From UBA7672 sp041398245 (GTDB lineage Bacteria > Pseudomonadota > Alphaproteobacteria > Caulobacterales > Hyphomonadaceae): DNA of 64,000 bases. Below, one piece after another: positions 42,135-50,476 of the stretch (position 1 is the stretch's first letter; each line of letters opens with the position of its first letter). The notes beneath the pieces were generated by a model. It worked only from the letters and a program-made list of their open reading frames with translations. It did not search any database and was not told where the DNA came from. Position numbers and translations under genes: made by a program. The stretch spans positions 185,176 through 249,175 of the forward strand of contig JAWKVC010000003.1 in assembly GCA_041398245.1 (NCBI GenBank). Direction: 5' to 3'.

Positions 42135-43076
42135 ATGAATCTCAGAATCCTTCGAACAGTTGCGCTGGCGCTAATTCTCGTCGCGCCCGCCTGCGCGCAG
42201 ACGCCACAACCGGCTGAGGATCCCGGCGCGCCGCTCAGCGGTTATCCGCGCAAGGCGCTGGGATTGCCGACCGCGCAGGAGCTGATGACCGCGACCTATA
42301 TTCGCGATGTCATCTACGGCCATCGCGACGGCATGGCGCTGACGTACGACGTGTTCAAGCCGAAGGCGCCCAACGGCGCGCTGGTGGTGAACATGGTGTC
42401 GGCCGGCTGGCATTCGACATGGGGTCCGCCCGAGGAGCGGCAGGCGCGCTATCAGTGGCTGATCGACAAGGGTTTCACCGTCGTCGCGCTCTATCATTCC
42501 TCGGCGCCGCGCTTCCAGATCACGGATGCTGTCAGCGATATCCGGCTGGGCCTGCGCCACATCAAGCTTCATGCGGCTGACTATGGCGCTGATCCCGACC
42601 GGATCGGCGTGTGGGGCGCGAGCGCGGGGGGGCATCTGGCGCTGGTCGCCGGCGTGATGGCCGACGATGGCGATCCGGCGGCACAAAATCCGCCGGAGCG
42701 GTCAGACAATCGCGTGGCCGCCGTGGTCGCCTACTTCCCGCCGACCGACCTGGATATCCTGCTGGCCGGGCGGCCGAGAGGCGGCGTGATCGATTTCGAT
42801 GAAAGCCTGCGGGCGTCCATCTCGCCGATCAACTTCGTCGATGCGGGCGATCCGCCGACGCTGATCATCTCCGGCGGGGCGGACAAGGGCGTTCCGATCG
42901 CGCAGTCGGAGACCATGAAAGCGGCCTTCGACAAGGCTGGCGTTGAAAACAGGCTCACGATCTTCCCGGATGCGGACCACGATTTCTACGTCAAGGACGA
43001 TCCGGTGAAGACCGACGCCTACGCCAACACAGCCATGAATGCGATGGTGGCCTGGATGGAACAGCATCTGAAGTAG
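42135..43076 (+). CDS. Exported alpha/beta hydrolase (esterase/BD-FAE-like)
   Basis: The 313-residue product has a signal peptide (MNLRILRTVALALILVAPACA) and an alpha/beta-hydrolase core. The nucleophile is in GVWGASAGGHLAL (GxSxG), the acid in IISGGADKGVP, and the catalytic His in FPDADHDFYVKD. The oxyanion region is NMVSAGWHST rather than a strict HGGG. It resembles xylan acetylesterase/BD-FAE-type esterases; the substrate is unknown. ATG 42135 is set by the signal peptide. Confidence 0.83.
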   Translation: MNLRILRTVALALILVAPACAQTPQPAEDPGAPLSGYPRKALGLPTAQELMTATYIRDVIYGHRDGMALTYDVFKPKAPNGALVVNMVSAGWHSTWGPPEERQARYQWLIDKGFTVVALYHSSAPRFQITDAVSDIRLGLRHIKLHAADYGADPDRIGVWGASAGGHLALVAGVMADDGDPAAQNPPERSDNRVAAVVAYFPPTDLDILLAGRPRGGVIDFDESLRASISPINFVDAGDPPTLIISGGADKGVPIAQSETMKAAFDKAGVENRLTIFPDADHDFYVKDDPVKTDAYANTAMNAMVAWMEQHLK

Positions 43077-43089
43077 CCGCTGTGCGCCT

Positions 43090-44916
43090 CTAGAGCTGGT
43101 ACTTCATCACCAGCAGAAGCGACAGCACGGTGATCATCAGGAACACCAGCGGCACGCCGGCCCGTACATAGTCGCGGAAGCGATAGCCGCCAGCCGACAT
43201 GATCAGGATGTTGGTCTGATAGGCGACGGGCGTGGCGTAGCAGAGGTTGGCGCCGAACAGCACAGCCAGGACCATCGGCGTTGCAGGAATGCCGAGATTG
43301 GTCGCGATGCTGACCGCAATGGGCGTGGTCACCGCTGCGGCCGCCGTGTTGGACGAGAAGTTCGTCACCAGGGCGGCAAACGCCATGATGACGGCGAGGG
43401 CCAGTGCCGGCGGCAATGGATCAAGCGCCACAGACAGTCCCCCGCCGAGCCATTCGGCGGCGCCTGTTTCGAGCAGGGCCTGTCCAAGTGCGATGCTGGC
43501 TGCGACGAGAACAATCACCTCGCCGCTGAGGGCGCGGCCGAGCCGGTCGAACTTCACGCAGCCCGTAACGATCATCGCAATCGTGCCCGCCAGCGCGGCG
43601 ATCGAGATCGGAACAATATGCAAGGCGGCGGACAGCACGACGCCCGCGACGATCAGCAGGGCCGCCGGCGCCAGCAAGCTGCGCGGAACCTCGGCGGCGC
43701 CTTCGAGGATCAGTGCGCCTTCGCTGCTCTGCAGCTTCTTCAGCCGTTCCGGCTCGCCGCGCATCAGCAGCACGTCGCCCACCTGCAGCCGCTCGGACGC
43801 CATGTCGAGGGCGCCCTGGAACAGCGTGCGTTCGGGCCGGTAGAGACCAATAACGGCCGCGCCATACCGATCCCCGATCTGTGCGGATCGCGGCGTCGCG
43901 CCCACCAGCGTGGATTCAGACCCGATCACGACTTCGGCGATGACGTGGTCTTCATTCGGGGAGAAACGAATAGCCCGATCGACGGATGGGTGGGCCAGCG
44001 GCGCTTTGGTGCGTTCGCTGGCCTGCTGCAGATCGTGCAGCGTCCCTTCGATATGAATGATATCGCCGGGATTCAGCCGGATGAGCATGTCCCGCCGGCG
44101 GAACTGCTGTTCTGCGCGTGTGACGCCGTGGATCTCGATGCCGTCGCCGGTCTTGCTTCGAAGCTCGTTGAGCGACAGGCCAACGATTGCCGAGGACGTG
44201 CCGACATGCAGCGACGCGAAGAATTTGCGTGGAGATTCGGTTACCAGCTGGCGGTGCTTCGGAAGCAGACGCGGCATGACCAGCCAGAGATACGGCAGCG
44301 CAATCAGGGCCGCGATCAGCGCAATGTCCGTGAAGTCGAAAATGCCGATTGGCGGAACATTTACGCCTTCGATCTTGTTGAGGTCGCTGGCGATACTGAC
44401 GACGAGCAGGTTTGTTGATGTGCCGATGGTCGTCGCCATGCCGCCGATCAGGATCGCGAAGTTGACCGGCATGAGCGTTTGCGACGCCGGCGAACCCGTC
44501 CGTCCGGCAAGGTTCAGCAGGATCGGCATCACCAGCACGAGCACCGGCGTATCGTTGATAAGCATGCTCATCGCGCCGCAGACGACGAGCGTGCACAACA
44601 GACCCAATCCCCGATTGAAGTTCCATAATCGGGCCAGCACCTGCGTGGCGGGTTCTAGCGCGCCGGTGACGACCAGACCCCGCCCAAGGATCATCAGGCA
44701 GCAGATCGTGATCAGGACTTCATGCCCGAAACCGCCGAAGGCAATCTCGATGCCTCTGCGGCCGTTACCCTCATCGATCGGAAAGAAGTAGAAGCCGAGC
44801 GCCAGGAGACTGATCAGGATGAGGCACACGATCTCGATCCGGATCCGCCCCTGCGCGAACAGGAAGAACATGATCACGGTCAGCGCCATGGTTGCTGCGG
44901 CGTGCGGTGAAGGCAT
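43090..44916 (-). CDS. SLC13-family permease with two TrkA-C domains
   Basis: A 608-residue transporter: N-terminal membrane half (about 8-215), a central cytoplasmic insert with two TrkA-C/RCK_C domains (about 220-400), and a C-terminal membrane half (about 415-608). Motifs include MSMLINDTPVLVLVMPILLN and TNFSSNTAAAAVTTPIAVSI, the paired hairpin/SNT motifs of the DASS superfamily. Relatives carry sulfate, dicarboxylates or other anions, and the RCK_C domains suggest ligand gating. ATG 44916 is used; Met10 is an alternative. Confidence 0.87.
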   Translation of the reverse strand: MPSPHAAATMALTVIMFFLFAQGRIRIEIVCLILISLLALGFYFFPIDEGNGRRGIEIAFGGFGHEVLITICCLMILGRGLVVTGALEPATQVLARLWNFNRGLGLLCTLVVCGAMSMLINDTPVLVLVMPILLNLAGRTGSPASQTLMPVNFAILIGGMATTIGTSTNLLVVSIASDLNKIEGVNVPPIGIFDFTDIALIAALIALPYLWLVMPRLLPKHRQLVTESPRKFFASLHVGTSSAIVGLSLNELRSKTGDGIEIHGVTRAEQQFRRRDMLIRLNPGDIIHIEGTLHDLQQASERTKAPLAHPSVDRAIRFSPNEDHVIAEVVIGSESTLVGATPRSAQIGDRYGAAVIGLYRPERTLFQGALDMASERLQVGDVLLMRGEPERLKKLQSSEGALILEGAAEVPRSLLAPAALLIVAGVVLSAALHIVPISIAALAGTIAMIVTGCVKFDRLGRALSGEVIVLVAASIALGQALLETGAAEWLGGGLSVALDPLPPALALAVIMAFAALVTNFSSNTAAAAVTTPIAVSIATNLGIPATPMVLAVLFGANLCYATPVAYQTNILIMSAGGYRFRDYVRAGVPLVFLMITVLSLLLVMKYQL

Positions 44917-45022
44917 GCGTGGTTCCGGTCTCCGCGAGGGTTAGCCGCAAGGTATGGCGCCCGGCGGCGGGAGCAACCATGGACGTGAACAGCGAATCGC
45001 GGCGTGGCGATCCGTTAGGCCG

Positions 45023-46102
45023 CTATTCGGGAAGGAGTTTTGCCAGCGCGATCCCGCTTTCGCCCTTGATCGCATAGAGCAGATAGATGTCGCCATCCTC
45101 CTCGTAGATCGCAGGGTCTCTGAGCTGGTTGACCGGGCCGGGTGCAAAGCTGCGTGCGGATTTCGCAAGCGGAAGATTCGCGCCCTCCCACTCCTTCTCG
45201 GGGCGGAGAATTTCGACTGGTGCGCTTTCCTTCCACGTCTCCCACGGGCCTGAGACATCGATCGTGGACATGAGCAGGCGTTCGGGCGGGTCGTCCGCGA
45301 CCTGCGTCCAGACAACGTAGAGCATGTCGCCGCGCTGGAACACAGCGCTATGGCGCATGTCGGGATTGAACAGCGTCGGACCCTGTTCGAAGCCGGAGAG
45401 CGGATCGGCCGATCTGTAGAGCTGGCCCGGCATGGCGATGGCGTAGGTCATGCCGTTGAGCGGGAAGGCGCGCCAATAGGTGCGGCCGAGGATTTCTTCG
45501 CCCGATGTGAAATTGATGCCGTCGGTTGAGGTGGCCACGCGCGTGACCTGCTGCGCGAAGCCTTCGAGGCCGTGATAATACATGATGATGCGTTTGTTCG
45601 CTTCGTCGACATGCACATCGGGCGAGGCGACGTGCGGCGTCGTCATCTCTTTCGCAAGATCGGGAAACTGGTCGAGGTCGAGACCGACCTGTGCTGCGCG
45701 AGCGCGATAGTCCGCCATCTGCTGGTCAGTGAACGGCGGCGGCTCGTGCGGGAAGGGCGTGTCGGTGATGTTGAGCGCGCCGGGCGTGTGGATTTTCCAC
45801 GGGCCCTCCAGCCGGTCGGCATAGGCCAGCCGGATATAGCTGCCCTTGTGATCGGCGAAGTAGAGGTAGTAGCGGCCCAACGGGTTCGGGACCCAGTCCG
45901 GCACGCGGATCAGGGACGGACCCTGAATGTTGTGGCCGATGCTGTGGTCGGTTTCGGGCGTGATGATAGGACCGTCGCCGATGCGCTCGACGCGGTAGGT
46001 CCGGGGCGCTTCCACGGCGGCATCCGGCTCGGACGCAGGAGGCTCCGTGCACGCCGCAACGGCGCATGCGGCCAGCAGACAGGCAAACACGGCTTTCAGC
46101 AT
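45023..46102 (-). CDS. Lipoprotein with five-bladed beta-propeller (GH43-like) fold
   Basis: The 359-residue product has a signal peptide with lipobox VAAC. Propeller strands include GPSLIRVPDWVPNPLGRYYLYFADH, YIRLAYADRLEGPW, ASPDVHVDEANKRIIMYYHG, YVVWTQVADDPPERLL and RDPAIYEEDGDIYLLYA. These are blade patterns of the GH43/GH32/GH117 type, with the Asp in SPDVHV as a candidate catalytic residue. A carbohydrate substrate is plausible but unproven. GGGAG precedes ATG 46102. Confidence 0.72.
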   Translation of the reverse strand: MLKAVFACLLAACAVAACTEPPASEPDAAVEAPRTYRVERIGDGPIITPETDHSIGHNIQGPSLIRVPDWVPNPLGRYYLYFADHKGSYIRLAYADRLEGPWKIHTPGALNITDTPFPHEPPPFTDQQMADYRARAAQVGLDLDQFPDLAKEMTTPHVASPDVHVDEANKRIIMYYHGLEGFAQQVTRVATSTDGINFTSGEEILGRTYWRAFPLNGMTYAIAMPGQLYRSADPLSGFEQGPTLFNPDMRHSAVFQRGDMLYVVWTQVADDPPERLLMSTIDVSGPWETWKESAPVEILRPEKEWEGANLPLAKSARSFAPGPVNQLRDPAIYEEDGDIYLLYAIKGESGIALAKLLPE

Positions 46103-46194
46103 TCCCGGCGCTCTCCCGATCGGAAGGCGCAAGAGTGCCTCGGCCAGTCCGCCCTGTCAGCGGAGCCGCACGGAGTTTTGTTTCAACGGGAAGC

Positions 46195-46326
46195 CTAGTT
46201 CGCCGCCATCAGCGATGGTTGCGGAGCAAGGTCCACAAACAGGTCCCGTTCGCCCGAAAAAACGAGCGGGGTGAGACCGATGGCGAGTACGGCGAAGGTG
46301 GCGACAATCAGGCGTTTGGCGAGCAT
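46195..46326 (-). CDS. Small exported or membrane peptide
   Basis: Forty-three residues from ATG 46326: MLAKRLIVATFAVLAIGLTP forms a signal/anchor helix, followed by an acidic tail GERDLFVDLAPQPSLMAAN. The frame extends upstream to 46449, but the extra part is low-complexity and unlikely. No family is recognised; the ribosome-binding site is weak. Confidence 0.4.
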   Translation of the reverse strand: MLAKRLIVATFAVLAIGLTPLVFSGERDLFVDLAPQPSLMAAN

Positions 46327-46524
46327 GGGAGGCCCGTTCTCTTTTTCTGTTCCTTGGCCGGGATTCATGTCCCGGTCTTCTGATTGCCTGGAAATAGGAA
46401 GAGTTGGCGTCGCAAAAAAGGCGGGACGCAGGACTTTTTTAACGCTCAAAAGTTGAGGAACGGTAAGCGCTTAACCGCCGGGAGCGGTTTATTCACCATA
46501 TCGCGGATGCGGCAATGGGGCGGT

Positions 46525-47370
46525 TCAGCCCCAATTGGCTGTGAAGACCCAGGTCCGGCCGGGCAGGACGATCTCGCCAGAAGGGGCGGCCAGCGGCGCA
46601 AGGGCGTCGCGGACCGCGCCATGAAGCTTCGGAAACAGGCCGGGGTCGACCTCGCGGGCGATCCGCGAAGCCGGGCCGACCTTGAGCGCCGAGGTTGCCG
46701 CGTCATCCGGCGAGGCGCCGAGGCGCATTCCGGCTTCGACCGGCTGGAAGGCGACATTCCGGAAGCCAGCCTGTTGCAGAATTCCGGTCACGTAGTCGGT
46801 ATCGCCAAACGCGAATGGGCCGGCCGCGCGTGGATCAGTCTGCGGCGGGGGCAGGCCGGCGGCGGCGAGCGCCGCCCGCGCCGCTACGGTCGCCCACGGG
46901 TTCTGCGCCGCTGGCTGCCAGCAAACGAAGGCGAGGCGGGCGTTCGGCGCGAGCGACTTGCCAATGTTTGCAAAGGCTTCGGCGGGCGCATCGAAGAACA
47001 TCACGCCAAACCGCGAGACAAGCAGTCCGAAATTCCCATCCAGTGCCGCCTGGGAGGCGTCAGCCTCCATGAAACTGACATTTGTCAGGTCCGACGACCG
47101 CCGGCGCGCCACATCCAGCATGGGCGCCGAGATATCGACGCCCAGCACGCGACCCGAGGGGCCGACGGCCCGCGCGAGCGCGAGCGAGGTTTCCCCGCAG
47201 CCACAGCCTATATCCAGCACGCTTTCCCCAGCGGTGGGGCGCGCCGCGCCAAGAACCGCCTCGCCGAAGGGGCGGATCAGGGCGTCCAGCGTCTCCTGCT
47301 CGGCGGCCCAGCGCTGGCCAACGGCTCCATTCCAGTCAGCGATCTGGGCTGCATTCGGGGCGTTCACCAT
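46525..47370 (-). CDS. Class I SAM-dependent methyltransferase
   Basis: This 281-residue protein has the Rossmann motifs of class I methyltransferases: motif I VLDIGCGCGETSLALA, post I GVDISAPMLDVARRR, motif II region VSFMEADASQAAL and DGNFGLLVSRFGVMFF. It resembles UbiE/type 11 methyltransferases; the substrate is unknown. ATG 47370 follows GGAG. Confidence 0.85.
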   Translation of the reverse strand: MVNAPNAAQIADWNGAVGQRWAAEQETLDALIRPFGEAVLGAARPTAGESVLDIGCGCGETSLALARAVGPSGRVLGVDISAPMLDVARRRSSDLTNVSFMEADASQAALDGNFGLLVSRFGVMFFDAPAEAFANIGKSLAPNARLAFVCWQPAAQNPWATVAARAALAAAGLPPPQTDPRAAGPFAFGDTDYVTGILQQAGFRNVAFQPVEAGMRLGASPDDAATSALKVGPASRIAREVDPGLFPKLHGAVRDALAPLAAPSGEIVLPGRTWVFTANWG

Positions 47371-47524
47371 GAGTGTCTCCAGTTCGCCGTGATATGGGGC
47401 GTTCAGTCCTGCCAATAAACCGCCAACCCCAGTTGGCGGGGCCTTTTCCCAAGGCTATAGGGGCCGTCCAAACCCGATTCAAAGCGCGATCCTGCGCTTT
47501 CAGACAAGACCCTCAGGAAGTCCC

Positions 47525-47947
47525 ATGCCGGTTCAACGCACGCTGTCGATCATCAAGCCGGACGCCACGGCGCGCAACCTCACCGGCGCGATCAACGCCG
47601 TTTTCGAAAAAGCCGGGCTCCGTATCGTCGCCCAGAAGCGCGTGCGTCTGACCCGCGCCCAGGCCGAGGGCTTCTACGCCGAGCACAAGGCGCGCGGCTT
47701 CTTCGGCGAGCTGGTCGATTTCATGAGCTCCGGCCCGGTCGTGCTGCAGGTGCTGGAAGGCGAGAACGCTGTCGCCCATCACCGCGACGTCATGGGCGCG
47801 ACCGATCCGTCCAAGGCGGCTGACGGCACCGTCCGCAAGCTGTTCGCCAAGTCGATCGGCGAAAACTCGGTCCACGGCTCCGACAGCGAGGCGTCGGCCG
47901 AGCGCGAGATCAACTTCTTCTTCCGTCTCGACGAAATCGTAGGCTGA
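47525..47947 (+). CDS. ndk: Nucleoside diphosphate kinase
   Basis: The 140-residue enzyme begins QRTLSIIKPDATARNLTGAI. The phospho-histidine lies in GENSVHGSDSEASAEREINFFF, the P-loop-like signature. It balances nucleoside triphosphates. A hairpin (AAAGCGC/GCGCTTT, 47481-47500) sits in the leader between the promoter region and the ribosome-binding site. Confidence 0.96.
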   Translation: MPVQRTLSIIKPDATARNLTGAINAVFEKAGLRIVAQKRVRLTRAQAEGFYAEHKARGFFGELVDFMSSGPVVLQVLEGENAVAHHRDVMGATDPSKAADGTVRKLFAKSIGENSVHGSDSEASAEREINFFFRLDEIVG

Positions 47948-47951
47948 TCCC

Positions 47952-48410
47952 ATCACACGCCAGTTCCGCCCCGCGCATCCTTCTGAGCGCTCTGCGCTGG
48001 AGGAACTGCAGCGCCGCGCGTCGGTACAGTGGGATGCTGCGCGGCCGGAGTCGCTGCAGCATCCGCGTTCCCTCGAACTGCCTGCCGATCACATCGCCGC
48101 CGGCCTTGTGATCGTGTTCGAACATTGGGGGGCGCCTGCGGGTTTTGCCGTGGTGGTTCCGCGCGACGATGGCGCCGCCGAGATCGACGGGCCCTTCGTG
48201 GAGCCGGACCTCTGGCGCGGCGGCATCGGCCGCAAGCTGGTGGAGGAGGCCGCGGTTTTCGCCCAGGCCATGGAAGCGCGGGAACTGATCGCATCGGCCA
48301 ATGCCCGATCCGAACCCTTCTACGCCAAATGCGGCTTCAAGCCCGCCGGGCGGGTCGAGACGCCGCACGGACCCATCTCGCTGATGTCGCGCAGCCTGAC
48401 CGAGGCTTAG
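47952..48410 (+). CDS. GNAT-family N-acetyltransferase, non-canonical start
   Basis: About 152 residues. The acetyl-CoA-binding signature is FVEPDLWRGGIGRKLVEEA, followed by EPFYAKCGFKPAGRVETP. The upstream frame (RPAHPSERSALEELQRRAS, LELPADHI) reads as the normal N-terminus of the family, but no ATG, GTG or TTG precedes it after the in-frame TAG at 47940. ATC at 47952, five bases after ndk, is the best positional candidate. The first ordinary start would delete about 50 residues. Either a rare start codon or a base error is likely. Confidence 0.65.
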   Translation: MTRQFRPAHPSERSALEELQRRASVQWDAARPESLQHPRSLELPADHIAAGLVIVFEHWGAPAGFAVVVPRDDGAAEIDGPFVEPDLWRGGIGRKLVEEAAVFAQAMEARELIASANARSEPFYAKCGFKPAGRVETPHGPISLMSRSLTEA

Positions 48411-48420
48411 GGTTCACGCG

Positions 48421-48444
48421 AACTACATCGTATACGATGTAGTT
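48421..48444. promoter_or_regulatory. 24-base palindromic operator upstream of marR
   Basis: Perfectly self-complementary, with half-site AACTACATCGTA repeated in inverse. A second, partly matching copy (GCGTATGCGATGTA) follows at about 48448-48461, touching the first possible start codon. This fits autoregulation by the MarR protein. Confidence 0.7.
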
Positions 48445-48456
48445 ATTGCGTATGCG

Positions 48457-48945
48457 ATGTATCTCGGCTATGTCATGCGCATGACGCAGCCAAACCGGCG
48501 CATGTTCTGGCATCTCTCGCGCGCCCACCGCCGGGTTTCGGCGGCGGCCGACGAAAACCTTGCTGACATCGGCCTGACGGGCACACAGGCGGGCGCGCTA
48601 TTCTGCTTTACCGATGACGGTCTGTTGGTCGGCGAGCTTGCCGCGGCGCTCGACCTCGCCCAGTCGGCCGCATCCGGCCTCGCGCAGCGGCTGGAAGACG
48701 CTGGCCTGATCGCTCGCCACGAGGTGGAGGGCGATGGACGCGCCGCCCGTCTGAAACTCACCGCCGTGGGCCGCCGCAAGCGCGACGAAGCTGTCCGGCG
48801 TACGGTCGCGGCCAATGCGCGGCTCCTGCAGGGTTTTTCGGACAAGGACATCGAGATCGTCGTGCGCTGGCTGTCGCACGCCGCTGACACTGCTGCGCCG
48901 AAACCGGTCGCGGCCAAACGCATGCGCAGGAAGGAAAAGGCATGA
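48457..48945 (+). CDS. MarR-family transcriptional regulator
   Basis: The 162-residue product has the winged-helix core: TGTQAGALFCF, LLVGELAAALDLAQSAASGLAQRLEDAG (recognition helix) and the wing RHEVEGDGRAARLKLT, with terminal dimerisation helices. It probably represses its own operon through the adjacent palindrome. Its stop overlaps the start of the enoyl-CoA hydratase gene, so the two are coupled and the hydratase is a likely target. Internal ATGs at 48475 and 48481 are alternative starts, because the first ATG lies inside the second operator copy. Confidence 0.85.
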   Translation: MYLGYVMRMTQPNRRMFWHLSRAHRRVSAAADENLADIGLTGTQAGALFCFTDDGLLVGELAAALDLAQSAASGLAQRLEDAGLIARHEVEGDGRAARLKLTAVGRRKRDEAVRRTVAANARLLQGFSDKDIEIVVRWLSHAADTAAPKPVAAKRMRRKEKA

Positions 48946-49703
48946 TCGACCTTGTGAAGATCAGCGACGCCGATGGCGTCATCGAAATCCTCTGGAACCG
49001 GGCCGACAAGAAGAACGCCCTTTCCAACGCCATGTATCGCGCGGCGACCGCCGCACTGGCGCGCGCAGCGGAGGACAAGTCGATCCGCGCCGTCGTGATC
49101 GGTTCGGAAGGCGACAGCTTCACCTCCGGCAATGATCTCGCGGACTTTGCGGCTGCTGCAGCCGGCGGAGAGCCGCCAGCGGCCGGCGCCTTCATCGAGG
49201 CGATTGCGCAGTTCCCGAAGCCGCTTATCGCCGCCGTGCCCGGTCTGGCCGTTGGCGTGGGAACGACCATGCTGCTGCACTGCGACCTCGTTTTCATCGC
49301 GCGCGATGCGAAGCTGACAACGCCATTCGTGAATCTGGCGCTGGTGCCGGAAGCCGCCTCGTCGCTGCTGATGCCCGCTCATATCGGTCACCGCCGCGCC
49401 TTTGCGATGTTCGCGCTTGGCGAGGCAATGACAGGCGAGCAGGCGGCCGAGTTGGGTATCGCCAATGCGGCGATGGCGGCGTCGGAAGTCCTGCCTGCCG
49501 CGCGCGATGCGGCGCGCAAGCTGGCCCAGCGCGCGCCGGGCGCCGTGATGGCGACCAAGAAGCTGATGCGCGATAGCGAGAAGATTGTCGCTCAGCTGCG
49601 CGGCGAGTCCGCCATCTTTGGCGAGCGCCTGAAGTCCGCCGAGGCGATGGAAGCCTTCATGGCCTTCCAGCAGAAGCGCGCGCCGGACTTCAGCAAGTTC
49701 TAG
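48942..49703 (+). CDS. Enoyl-CoA hydratase/isomerase family protein
   Basis: A 253-residue crotonase-fold enzyme with the N-terminal signature WNRADKKNALSNAMYRA. The oxyanion segment is GDSFTSGNDLADF, the second oxyanion loop is AVPGLAVGVGTTMLLHCDL, and the candidate catalytic acid is the Glu in LALVPEAASSLL. The pattern is closer to 2,3-enoyl-CoA isomerases than to two-Glu hydratases. It is coupled to the MarR gene by ATGA. Confidence 0.85.
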   Translation: MIDLVKISDADGVIEILWNRADKKNALSNAMYRAATAALARAAEDKSIRAVVIGSEGDSFTSGNDLADFAAAAAGGEPPAAGAFIEAIAQFPKPLIAAVPGLAVGVGTTMLLHCDLVFIARDAKLTTPFVNLALVPEAASSLLMPAHIGHRRAFAMFALGEAMTGEQAAELGIANAAMAASEVLPAARDAARKLAQRAPGAVMATKKLMRDSEKIVAQLRGESAIFGERLKSAEAMEAFMAFQQKRAPDFSKF

Positions 49704-49717
49704 GACGGACAAAGAAA

Positions 49718-49746
49718 ATCCCGGGCGGCGGTCACCGGCCCGGGAT
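49718..49746. terminator. Bidirectional terminator between enoyl-CoA hydratase and efp
   Basis: Arms ATCCCGGGC and GCCCGGGAT (9 bases). Read on the minus strand it is followed by TTTTCTTTG, fitting termination of efp; the plus side has CTTGTTGTCTT. Confidence 0.75.
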
Positions 49747-49773
49747 CTTGTTGTCTTGCGGTTGGGCGAGGGA

Positions 49774-50346
49774 TCAATCCTTCGCGCGTTCCACATAGCT
49801 GCCGTCATCGGTCGAGACGACGACGCGCGTGCCCGTCTCGATGTGCGGCGGAACCATGATGCGCACGCCGTTGGTGAGGATGGCGGGTTTGTAGGAGCCG
49901 GACGCCGTCTGGCCTTTCACGACCGGCTCGGTCTCGGCGATCTCCAGTGTCACGCGCTGCGGCAGCTGGATCGATACGGGCGAGCCGTCGAACATCAGAA
50001 GGATGCAATCCATGTTTTCGGTGAGATAGGGCGCATTGTCGCCCAGCATGTCGGCCGAGACCGGGATCTGCTCGTAGTTGTCCGGGTTCATGAAGATGTA
50101 GTTGGTGTCGTCCTGGTAGAGGTAGGAGTGCTTCACTTCCTCGACAAAGGCGCGCTCCAGCTGGTCGGTGGTCTTGTAGGTTTCGACAACTTTCACGCCG
50201 TCGGAAATGCGGCGCATCTCGATCGTGGCGGTCGGCGTGCCTTTGCCCGGGCGGTAGGTTTCAGCCTTGAGGACAGTGTAGAGCTTGCCGTCCTCGTGCT
50301 CGAGCACATTGCCCTTGCGCACGTCGGAAGCGATGACTTTTGACAC
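49774..50346 (-). CDS. efp: Translation elongation factor P
   Basis: The 190-residue factor rescues ribosomes at polyproline. The KOW-like first domain has the modification loop YRPGKGTPTATIEMRR, with the lysine at residue 35 corresponding to E. coli K34. The OB domains contain YLYQDDTNYIFMNPDNYEQI and the C-terminal signature SYKPAILTNGVRIMVPPHIE. The start is GTG 50346. EpmA and EpmB, which modify this lysine, are encoded next door on the opposite strand. Confidence 0.95.
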   Translation of the reverse strand: MSKVIASDVRKGNVLEHEDGKLYTVLKAETYRPGKGTPTATIEMRRISDGVKVVETYKTTDQLERAFVEEVKHSYLYQDDTNYIFMNPDNYEQIPVSADMLGDNAPYLTENMDCILLMFDGSPVSIQLPQRVTLEIAETEPVVKGQTASGSYKPAILTNGVRIMVPPHIETGTRVVVSTDDGSYVERAKD

Positions 50347-50476
50347 GGATAACGCCTTTGTCTTTGGGCCGGCGGCGGAGTATGGCTCGGCCGATCGGAA
50401 TTGTTGGAGCGGCGCGGTGATACAATGAGCCGCCGCAGGGGCCAAGCCCGCCTTTCCGGGGCTGCTGGAGGCCAGA

